Positions 54,392 to 61,176 of a stretch of 64,000 bases of DNA are shown piece by piece. The notes beneath the pieces are model-generated. The model was not told the origin of the DNA. It did not search any database and saw only the letters and a list, made by a program, of their open reading frames with translations. Positions within the stretch are counted from its first letter, which is position 1, and each line of letters starts with the position of its first letter. The stretch is taken from positions 124,001 through 188,000 of the forward strand of contig PKQS01000008.1 of NCBI GenBank assembly GCA_017577945.1. The letters run 5' to 3'. The DNA is from Bacillota bacterium (GTDB lineage: Bacteria; Bacillota; Limnochordia; Limnochordales; ZCTH02-B6). Made by a program: the position numbers and the translations under genes.

Positions 54392-55206
54392 AAGAGGACG
54401 GTTTTGTGGCGGAGGCGCCGGTCGCCGCGCTGGTCATGGCCGGCGCACCCAACGACGGACCTTTGAAGGAAGCCAGCGACGCGCCGTACGAGGCGCTCAT
54501 CGACATCGGCGGGCGGCCCATGGTCGAGTACGTGCTGGACGCGCTGCGGGCGGCGCCGTCGGTGGGAGCCATCGCGGTAGTGGGCCCGGCGGAGCTGCGG
54601 AAGGCGGTCCGGCTGGGCGACGCGCTGCTGCTGGAATCGGCGGGCAGCGTGCTGGACAATCTCGAGCGCGGCGTGCGGGCGCTGCGGGAGGCCGGTTGCC
54701 GGGGACATCTGCTGGTGGCGACGTCGGACATTCCGCTGATTACCGTGGAGGCGCTGGAGACGTTCCTGGCGCTCTGCCGGAGGCGCGACGCCGAGGCACC
54801 CGTGGACCGGGACCGCTTCGACGCGTACTACCCGATGGTGAGCCGGGAAAATTGCGACGCGCGCTTTCCCGGCGTGCAGCGCACGTACGTCGGCTTGAAA
54901 GACGGCCAGTTCACCGGTGGCAACGTCGTGCTGCTGGACCCGGCCGTCGTGCTGGATCGGCGCCAGCTGTTCGAGCAGGTGGTGGCCCTGCGGAAAGACC
55001 CGGTGGGCATGGCGAGGCTTCTAGGATTCGGCTTTATCGTCAAGTTCCTGCTGCGCCGCCTGACGGCGCGCGACATCGAAAACATCGTGCGGGAAAAATT
55101 CGGGATCGTCGGCGCGGTGATTCAGGTCCCCCACGCCGAAGTGGGTTTCGACGTGGACAAGCCCAGCGACTTGGCCATCGCCAGAGCGGCCCTGGGCGTC
55201 CGCTAG
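54388..55206 (+). CDS. Nucleotidyltransferase family protein (MobA/IspD-like fold)
   Basis: This is a predicted NTP transferase of unknown substrate. The 272-residue product has an IspD/MobA-like start (VAALVMAGAPNDGPLK, then YEALIDIGGRPMVEYVLDAL) and the metal-site motif VATSDIPLIT. The C-terminal half (GVQRTYVGLKDGQFTGGNVVLLDP, EVGFDVDKPSDLAIA) is typical of a protein found between ispE and purR in several Firmicutes. The Gly-rich loop is atypical (AGAPN). GTG 54388 has AAGGAG upstream and overlaps the ispE stop. Confidence 0.78.
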   Translation: MKEDGFVAEAPVAALVMAGAPNDGPLKEASDAPYEALIDIGGRPMVEYVLDALRAAPSVGAIAVVGPAELRKAVRLGDALLLESAGSVLDNLERGVRALREAGCRGHLLVATSDIPLITVEALETFLALCRRRDAEAPVDRDRFDAYYPMVSRENCDARFPGVQRTYVGLKDGQFTGGNVVLLDPAVVLDRRQLFEQVVALRKDPVGMARLLGFGFIVKFLLRRLTARDIENIVREKFGIVGAVIQVPHAEVGFDVDKPSDLAIARAALGVR

Positions 55207-55245
55207 GCGCCGTCCCGGCGAACGGATTCGGAAGGAGGGCGCTCG

Positions 55246-56073
55246 TTGCGGCGCAGCGCACGCATCGCAGCGGTGACGAAACTGCTGGTGGAGCGGCCGT
55301 ACCAGACGATAACCTTGACGTGCCTCAGCGAATGGCTCGGCGCGGCCAAGTCGACGCTCAGCGAGGACATCGCCATCATTCGCGAGACGTTCGCCGAGCT
55401 GGGCCTGGGGCGGGTGGAGACCATCGCCGGGGCGGCCGGGGGCGTCCGCTACGTCCCGCTGTTGACGCCGGAACAAATGCGGGAGATCGTGAACCGGGTC
55501 GCCGAGGCGCTGGCGGATCCCGAGCGCATTCTGCCCGGTGGGTTCCTGTATATGAACGACATCTTGGGCGACACGCAGCTGCTCGCGCAGATCGGCGAAG
55601 TGTTCGCCACGCGCTTTGCGGATCGCTCGCCGGGCGCCGTGGTGACCGTGGAAACGGGCGGCATACCCATCGCCATGGCCACGGCCCGCGCGCTGAACGT
55701 CCCGCTGGCCATCGTGCGGCGCAGCGGCCGGCTGGGGGACGGCACGGTGGTGACGATGAACTACGTGACGGGACCGGGCCAGCAAATGGAGACGATGGCC
55801 CTGCCTCGCCGCGCCATCCGGCCGGGGACGCGGGTGCTGGTCGTTGACGACGTCATGCGGGCGGGCGGCACGGCCCGGGGCCTGATCGACCTCATGCGCG
55901 AGCTGGATGCGGAAGTGGTGGGCATCGGCGTGCTGGTTGAAACGGCGGTGCCGGAACAGAAACTGGTGGACGACTACACGTCGCTGGTGGTCGTGGAGTC
56001 GGTAAGCGAGCGGCCCAAAGAGGTGGTCGTCCGCCCGAGCCCGTGGGTGGCCGCGGAAGAGACGAAGCGCTGA
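55246..56073 (+). CDS. purR: Purine operon repressor PurR (Gram-positive type)
   Basis: PurR represses purine genes and senses PRPP through a phosphoribosyltransferase-like domain. The 275-residue protein has an N-terminal winged HTH (RIAAVTKLLVERPYQTITLTCLSEWLGAAKSTLSEDIAII). The PRT domain follows, with the PRPP loop VLVVDDVMRAGGTARG and GGFLYMNDILGD. The start is TTG 55246 with AAGGAGGG upstream. It follows ispE and the transferase, with glmU and prs nearby, as in Bacillus. A terminator follows. Confidence 0.95.
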   Translation: MRRSARIAAVTKLLVERPYQTITLTCLSEWLGAAKSTLSEDIAIIRETFAELGLGRVETIAGAAGGVRYVPLLTPEQMREIVNRVAEALADPERILPGGFLYMNDILGDTQLLAQIGEVFATRFADRSPGAVVTVETGGIPIAMATARALNVPLAIVRRSGRLGDGTVVTMNYVTGPGQQMETMALPRRAIRPGTRVLVVDDVMRAGGTARGLIDLMRELDAEVVGIGVLVETAVPEQKLVDDYTSLVVVESVSERPKEVVVRPSPWVAAEETKR

Positions 56074-56119
56074 ACGGCCGAGTCGATAAACGGCCGAGCC
56101 GGCGGGAGCAACAAAGGGG

Positions 56120-56143
56120 GCGGCGCGGCGGCGCCGCTTTTTT
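56120..56143 (+). terminator. Terminator after purR
   Basis: A GC stem (GCGGC / GCCGC core, with further pairing) is followed by six T residues at 56138-56143. It ends the ispE-purR unit. Confidence 0.75.
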
Positions 56144-56152
56144 GCGCGCAAC

Positions 56153-56175
56153 AAAAAAAGCCGCTTCGCAGCGGC
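56153..56175 (-). terminator. Terminator of tRNA-Gln
   Basis: On the minus strand GCCGCT / AGCGGC with loop GCGA is followed by seven T residues. It starts three bases after the tRNA CCA end. Confidence 0.85.
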
Positions 56176-56177
56176 CA

Positions 56178-56251
56178 TGGCTGGGGCGCCAGGATTCGAA
56201 CCTGGACAACGAGATCCAAAGTCTCGCGCGCTGCCATTACGCCACGCCCCA
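56178..56251 (-). tRNA. tRNA-Gln (anticodon TTG)
   Basis: A complete cloverleaf is visible on the minus strand: acceptor TGGGGCG / CGCCCCA, D-arm TGGCGTAATGGCA and anticodon stem CGAGA / TCTCG. The anticodon loop is CTTTGGA (anticodon TTG) and the T-arm is CCAGG-TTCGAAT-CCTGG. The discriminator is G and the CCA end is encoded. The start at 56251 is the tRNA 5' end. No other tRNA lies nearby. Confidence 0.96.
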
Positions 56252-56412
56252 ATGCGCGACGACCCGCCCAATGGGCGGCTGGCATAGTCAAATTATAACC
56301 CGCGTGCCGGAGTCGTGTCAAACGCGGCGTTGGCCGCGGCTTGGGCGGGCGGCGGCACCGCAGGCCTGGGCTCCTCATACTTTGAGGGCAGTGAGCGGAG
56401 AGGGGGCCGGAC

Positions 56413-57072
56413 ATGGACGCGTGGTCCGCCGCGGCGCTGGCGTGCGCGCTGAGCGTCGACGGCCTCGCCGTCGGCGCGGCGTTCGGCCTGCGCCGCATCC
56501 GCGTGCCCTTCTGGTCGCTGGCCATCGTCGGGTTGTGCAGTGCCGCCTGCTTCTTTGCGGCCGCCGCGCTGGGCGCCGCCGTCGCGGGTGCGGCGGGCTG
56601 GCGGGCTCCGCACCGGATCGGCTCCGTCGTTCTCATCGTCCTCGGTTTGTGGAACATCGGCAAAGGCTGGGCGGAAAATCGCGCCGCCGCGGAAGCCCGC
56701 GCTCCCGCCTCGGGGCTCGCCGCCGGAGGCGCGGTTCGCCCGCTAGCCAGCGTTCGCATTCGCAGCCTCGGCATCGTCGTGCACGTTCTGCGCGAGCCGG
56801 TGCGGGCCGACGTGGACCGCTCGGGCGGTATCGACGCCCGCGAAGCGGTGCTGCTGGGAGCGGCGCTGGGTTTGGACGCGCTGGGAGCCGGTTTCGGCGC
56901 GGCGTTGATCGGGGTTCATCCCGGCGCGGCGCTGCTGGTCGCCGGGGCCCAGATGCTTATGACGTGGCTGGGGCTGCGGCTGGGCCGCGCGGGCGCCTCC
57001 GGCCGGCTTGGAGAAAAAGGGTTCTTGGTGCCGGGCGTCATACTAATATTGCTCGGCCTGCTTCAGCTGTAG
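56413..57072 (+). CDS. ytaF: Sporulation membrane protein YtaF (MntP-like family)
   Basis: This is a six-helix membrane protein of the MntP/YtaF group; ytaF of Bacillus is expressed in sporulation. The 219-residue protein has two repeats of three helices, each with an Asp-containing motif: ACALSVDGLAVGAAFGLRRI at the start and GAALGLDALGAGFGAALIG in the second half. A hydrophilic loop (DVDRSGGIDAREA) separates them. The transported ion, if any, is unknown. ATG 56413 has GAGAGGGGG upstream. No gene is seen in the 184 bases before glmU. Confidence 0.85.
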   Translation: MDAWSAAALACALSVDGLAVGAAFGLRRIRVPFWSLAIVGLCSAACFFAAAALGAAVAGAAGWRAPHRIGSVVLIVLGLWNIGKGWAENRAAAEARAPASGLAAGGAVRPLASVRIRSLGIVVHVLREPVRADVDRSGGIDAREAVLLGAALGLDALGAGFGAALIGVHPGAALLVAGAQMLMTWLGLRLGRAGASGRLGEKGFLVPGVILILLGLLQL

Positions 57073-57256
57073 CGGCGCGCGAAAGACGAAGGAAAGCCGC
57101 GGATTCTGACGAAGGTGAACAGGCGAAGATCAAGTCGCAAGGCACGGGAGCGACAGCGGACCCGAGCGGGAGGGCCCAAACACGGGGGCGTGAGGGCCTC
57201 TGCGCGCGCGGTCCGATGACGCTTCGCGCGCCCCTGCAAGCGAGGGAGCGGCGAAC

Positions 57257-58672
57257 ATGTCGACGGCGGCGATTGTGCTGGCGGCCGGCCAGGGAACGCG
57301 GATGAAGTCGAAGCGTCCCAAAGTGCTGCACGAAGTGGCGGGACGCCCCATGGTGCGGCACGTGGTGGACGCCTTGCGCCGGGCCGGCGCCGAGCGGATT
57401 ATCGTGGTGGTCGGCCACGGGGCCGATCTGGTGCGGGCCGCCCTGGCGGACGCCGGAGTGGAGTTCGTCGAGCAGGCCGAGCAGCTGGGCACGGGCCACG
57501 CGGTCATGCAGGCCGCGCCGGCGCTGGCGGGATTCTCCGGGTCGGTGGTCGTTACGTGCGGCGACGCGCCGCTGCTGCGGCCCGAGACCGTCGCGGCGGT
57601 CGTGGCCGAACACGAGCGGGTGGGCGCGGCGGCGACGCTTCTCACGGCCGTCCTTGACGATCCGACGGGTTACGGCCGCGTCATCCGCGAAGGCGGCGCC
57701 GGAGCCGGCAGGGTCGTGCGCATCGTCGAAGAAGCGGACGCGACCGAGGAGGAACGGCGCATTCGCGAGATCAACAGCGGCACGTACTGCTTCCGCGCAC
57801 CGCTGCTGTTTGCGGCGCTGCAGCACATCGCCCCCGAGAACGCGCAAGGCGAGTATTATTTGCCCGACGCCGTCGGGGTGCTGGCGCGGGACGGACAGCT
57901 CGTGCAGGCCGTCGCCGCTCCGGATCCGGAGGAAGTGCTCGGCGTCAACAACCGGGTGGAGCTGGCGCGGGCCGAGGCGGTGCTGCGCCGGCGCATCGTG
58001 CGCGAGTGGATGCTGGCGGGCGTCACCGTCGTGGACCCCGAGACGGTATACATCGACGCCGACGTGCGCCTGTCGCCCGACGTCACGGTGCTGCCGTTTA
58101 CGTTCTTGCGCGGCGACACATACGTGGCCGAGGACTGCCGCATCGGTCCCCAGGCGGAAATTGAGGACAGCGTCATCGAACGGGGCGCCACGGTCGACCG
58201 CTCCATCGTCCGCGGCAGCCGCATCGGCTCCGGCGCGTCGGTGGGCCCCTACGCCTACATCCGCCCGGGCACGGTGCTGGACGAGGGCGCGCGCGTCGGC
58301 GCGTTCGTCGAGGTCAAGAAGTCGCGCATCGGCGCCGGCAGCAAAGTGCCGCATCTGTCTTACATCGGCGACGCCGAGCTGGGCCGCGACGTCAACATCG
58401 GCGCAGGCACCATCACGTGCAACTGGAACGGCTTCGAGAAGCACAAGACGATCATCGGCGACGGCGCCCGCATCGGCAGCAACACCAACCTGATTGCGCC
58501 GGTGCGCGTCGGAGCGGGTGCCTTTACGGGCGCCGGGTCCAGCATTTACCTCGACGTGCCGGACGACGCCCTGGCCTTGGAGCGGACCGAGCAGAAAAAT
58601 ATCGAAGGCTGGGCGATCCGGCGCCGCCAGAAGGCGGAGGCCGCCAAAGCGGCCAAGGCGAGCGACGCGTAA
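57257..58672 (+). CDS. glmU: Bifunctional N-acetylglucosamine-1-phosphate uridyltransferase / glucosamine-1-phosphate acetyltransferase
   Basis: GlmU makes UDP-GlcNAc for the cell wall in two steps. The N-terminal pyrophosphorylase domain has IVLAAGQGTRMKSKRPKVLHEVAG and LGTGHAVMQAAPAL. The C-terminal left-handed beta helix has hexapeptide repeats and the acetyltransferase region VEVKKSRIGAGSKVPHLSYIGDAELG and GTITCNWNGFEKHKTIIGDGA. The 471-residue length is normal. ATG 57257 is used. It precedes prs as in Bacillus; spoVG, often found between purR and glmU, is not here. Confidence 0.96.
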   Translation: MSTAAIVLAAGQGTRMKSKRPKVLHEVAGRPMVRHVVDALRRAGAERIIVVVGHGADLVRAALADAGVEFVEQAEQLGTGHAVMQAAPALAGFSGSVVVTCGDAPLLRPETVAAVVAEHERVGAAATLLTAVLDDPTGYGRVIREGGAGAGRVVRIVEEADATEEERRIREINSGTYCFRAPLLFAALQHIAPENAQGEYYLPDAVGVLARDGQLVQAVAAPDPEEVLGVNNRVELARAEAVLRRRIVREWMLAGVTVVDPETVYIDADVRLSPDVTVLPFTFLRGDTYVAEDCRIGPQAEIEDSVIERGATVDRSIVRGSRIGSGASVGPYAYIRPGTVLDEGARVGAFVEVKKSRIGAGSKVPHLSYIGDAELGRDVNIGAGTITCNWNGFEKHKTIIGDGARIGSNTNLIAPVRVGAGAFTGAGSSIYLDVPDDALALERTEQKNIEGWAIRRRQKAEAAKAAKASDA

Positions 58673-58731
58673 CCGGAGAGATGGCCGGCGGAGCCGCACG
58701 AGGGCAACAAACACAGGAGGCTTTCGGCGAG

Positions 58732-59691
58732 ATGCGAATCGGCTCGAGGTTGCACAAGAAGATCAAGATCTTCACCGGCACGGCTCACCCCGAGCTGGCG
58801 CAGGAAATTTGCCAGCATCTGGAGATTCCCCTGGGCGACGCGGTCGTCGGGCGCTTTCGGGACGGCGAGATCAACGTCCGGATCGGAGAAACGGTCCGGG
58901 GCGCCGAAGTGTTCGTCATCCAGCCGACATGCAACCCGGCCGATTCAAACCTGATGGAACTGCTCATCATGATCGACGCGCTGCACCGCGCGTCGGCGGC
59001 GTGCATCACCGCCGTCATCCCGTACTACGGCTACGCGCGGCAAGACCGCAAGACGCAGCCTCGCGATCCCATCGCGGCCAAGCTGGTCGCCAACTTGCTG
59101 ACGTCCGCCGGCGCGGACCGCATCTTGACGATGGATCTGCACGCCGGGCAGATCCAGGGTTTCTTTGACATCCCGGTGGACAACCTGAAGGCGCTGCCGA
59201 TTTTGGCGGATTATTTCGCCCACAAAGGGCTCAGCAACATCGTCGTCGTCTCGCCGGACGTGGGCGGCGTCGCCCGCGCGCGAGAGTTCTCCGAGCGGTT
59301 GCACGCTCCGCTGGCCATCATCGATAAGCGCCGCCCGCGGCCCAACGAGGCCGAGGTCATGCACGTCATCGGCGACGTGGAGGGCATGACCGCCATCTTG
59401 ATCGACGACATCGTCGACACGGGCGGTACCCTGGTGCAGGCCGCCGAGGCGTTGCTCGCCCACGGCGCCAAGGAAGTGTACGCTTGCGCCACCCATCCCG
59501 TGCTGTCGGACCCCGGTGCCGAACGGCTGCAGGCTTCGCCCATCAAAGAAGTCGTCGTCACCAACACCATACCGCTGCCGGTGCATAAGCGGGTGCCCAA
59601 GATTCGCACGCTTTCCATCGCACCATTGTTCGCCGAAGCGATTCGCCGCATTTTCGAGGAGATTTCCGTGAGCAAGCTGTTTGAGGTGTGA
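58732..59691 (+). CDS. prs: Ribose-phosphate pyrophosphokinase
   Basis: Prs makes PRPP from ribose 5-phosphate and ATP for purine, pyrimidine, His and Trp synthesis. The 319-residue protein has the class I features FRDGEINVRIGETVRG, YYGYARQDRKTQPRDPI and LTMDLHAGQIQGFFDIPVDN. The PRPP loop is AILIDDIVDTGGTLVQAA. ATG 58732 has AGGAGG eleven bases upstream; an in-frame ATG at 58681 has poorer spacing. It lies between glmU and the L25 gene, and PurR nearby senses its product. Confidence 0.96.
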   Translation: MRIGSRLHKKIKIFTGTAHPELAQEICQHLEIPLGDAVVGRFRDGEINVRIGETVRGAEVFVIQPTCNPADSNLMELLIMIDALHRASAACITAVIPYYGYARQDRKTQPRDPIAAKLVANLLTSAGADRILTMDLHAGQIQGFFDIPVDNLKALPILADYFAHKGLSNIVVVSPDVGGVARAREFSERLHAPLAIIDKRRPRPNEAEVMHVIGDVEGMTAILIDDIVDTGGTLVQAAEALLAHGAKEVYACATHPVLSDPGAERLQASPIKEVVVTNTIPLPVHKRVPKIRTLSIAPLFAEAIRRIFEEISVSKLFEV

Positions 59692-59731
59692 GACGGCAAT
59701 CGGTGAACAGCCGGGTGAAGGAGGGCGTAGC

Positions 59732-60346
59732 ATGCACGAGGCAACGCTTACGGTTGAACTGCGTACCAAGACGGGGAAGGGCGAGGCGCGCAGGCTCCGC
59801 CGGGCCGGTCGCATTCCCGCCGTCTTGTACGGGCCCGGCCGCGAGACCAAGACGGTTTCGGTGTCCGCGCGCGACTTCTACCGCGTGTACCAGCAGGTGG
59901 GCCACCACGGGCTGGTGCAGCTGCAGGTCGTCAACGGCGGCGCGCAGACGGAGACGGTGCTGATCAAGGAAGTGCAGGTCGACCCCATCGGCGGTGATTA
60001 CGTGCACGTGGACTTCTACGCGGTGGCGCTCGACCGGGAGATCGAGACCACGGTGCCGGTGGTGCTGCTCGGCGAGGAGCAGCGGCGGGACGACGCCGTC
60101 GTGCAGCAGTTGCTGCATGAGGTGGACATCCGCTGCCTGCCGGTGAACATCCCCGACGCGATCGTCGTGGACGTGGCGTCGCTGGCCATCGGCGACGTGA
60201 TCACCGTGGGTCAGCTGCAGCCGCCGGAAGGCGTCGTTATCCTGGACGACCCGGAGACGACGGTTGTCGCGATCACGCCGCCGGAGCGTGAGGAACCGGC
60301 GAGCGAGGCCGAGGCGCCGGCCGAGGAACAGGGCGCTGAAGCCTAA
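59732..60346 (+). CDS. rplY: 50S ribosomal protein L25/general stress protein Ctc
   Basis: This binds 5S rRNA; in Bacillus the homologue Ctc is stress-induced. The 204-residue protein has the L25 N-terminal domain (LRTKTGKGEARRLRRAGRIPAVLYGPG) and the TL5-type C-terminal beta domain (VDFYAVALDREIETTVPVVLLGEE, LHEVDIRCLPVNIPDAIVVDV). It ends in a short acidic Ala/Glu tail. ATG 59732 has GAAGGAGGG upstream. It lies between prs and pth, a conserved order. Confidence 0.95.
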   Translation: MHEATLTVELRTKTGKGEARRLRRAGRIPAVLYGPGRETKTVSVSARDFYRVYQQVGHHGLVQLQVVNGGAQTETVLIKEVQVDPIGGDYVHVDFYAVALDREIETTVPVVLLGEEQRRDDAVVQQLLHEVDIRCLPVNIPDAIVVDVASLAIGDVITVGQLQPPEGVVILDDPETTVVAITPPEREEPASEAEAPAEEQGAEA

Positions 60347-60369
60347 AAGGAAGGCGAGGCGTCGGTCCC

Positions 60370-60939
60370 CTGAAGTTCATCGTCGGCCTGGGGAATCCGG
60401 GCCCTCAGTACGAGCGGACTCGTCACAATTTGGGCTTTCTCGTCGTGGACGAGCTGGCCCGCGAATTGGGCGTCACGGTTTGGCGCGGCTGGATGGAAAG
60501 CCTCGTGGCCAAAACGAAGCTGGACGACGTCGACGTGCTGCTGGTCAAGCCGCTGACGTATATGAACTTAAGCGGCGAGGCGGTGCAGCCGATCTTGCGG
60601 TACTACCGCGGGCAGCCCGGCGACTTGCTGGTCATCTACGACGACCTCGACTTGCCCCCGGGCCAGCTCCGGCTGCGCCCCTCCGGCAGCTCCGGCGGTC
60701 ACCGGGGCGTGCAGTCCGTCATCGACATGCTGGGCACCAACGCCTTTGCGCGCCTGCGGATCGGCATCGGCCGGCCGCCGGAGCCTTTGACGGCGGCCGA
60801 GTACGTGCTGCAGCCTTTGAGCCCCGCGGAGATGGAGCTGTTTGCGGCCGCGATTCGCACGGCGGCGGCCGCGGCCAGGACCTGGGTTCTGGAAGGTACG
60901 GAGGCGGCCATGAATAAGTACAACCGCGCCTCGTCATAA
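60370..60939 (+). CDS. pth: Peptidyl-tRNA hydrolase
   Basis: Pth recycles peptidyl-tRNAs that fall off the ribosome. The family N-terminus is plainly encoded from CTG 60370: KFIVGLGNPGPQYERTRHNLGF, with the catalytic His in TRHN. LLVKPLTYMNLSGEAV and VIYDDLDLPPGQLRLRPSGSSGGHRGVQS follow. No ATG, GTG or TTG is available at the correct place; the first in-frame one (TTG 60430) would cut off the catalytic His. A CTG start is therefore inferred, with GGAAGGCGAGG upstream. The product is 189 residues, normal for the family. Confidence 0.93.
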   Translation: MKFIVGLGNPGPQYERTRHNLGFLVVDELARELGVTVWRGWMESLVAKTKLDDVDVLLVKPLTYMNLSGEAVQPILRYYRGQPGDLLVIYDDLDLPPGQLRLRPSGSSGGHRGVQSVIDMLGTNAFARLRIGIGRPPEPLTAAEYVLQPLSPAEMELFAAAIRTAAAAARTWVLEGTEAAMNKYNRASS

Positions 60940-60978
60940 TACGAGCCGTGATCGGCGCCCCGCCGGATCCGCGCGGGG

Positions 60979-61008
60979 TTGATCGCCGGCCGCGTCCGCA
61001 CCTATAAT
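60979..61008 (+). promoter_or_regulatory. Promoter upstream of mfd
   Basis: TTGATC (60979-60984) and TATAAT (61003-61008) are 18 bases apart. The predicted transcript has a leader of about 160 bases before the mfd start codon. Confidence 0.7.
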
Positions 61009-61176
61009 GGAAATGCGCTGCTTTCGGCCTCGCAGTTTTCACGGAGAGGCGGGGGATCTTCAACCGCCCGGCATTGCTCGCGCGCCCTGGAGAGGGACGT
61101 GCGTTTCGTTACCTGCAGCCGTGGAGGGCTTTGACCGGCTGTAAAGTCCTTTTCTGCGTCGAAAGAGGGGAAATTT

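Noticed and set aside
61007..61141. 45-codon frame in the mfd leader
   Set aside because: Its ATG lies at the -10 hexamer, so it would not be in the transcript, and it has no ribosome binding site.
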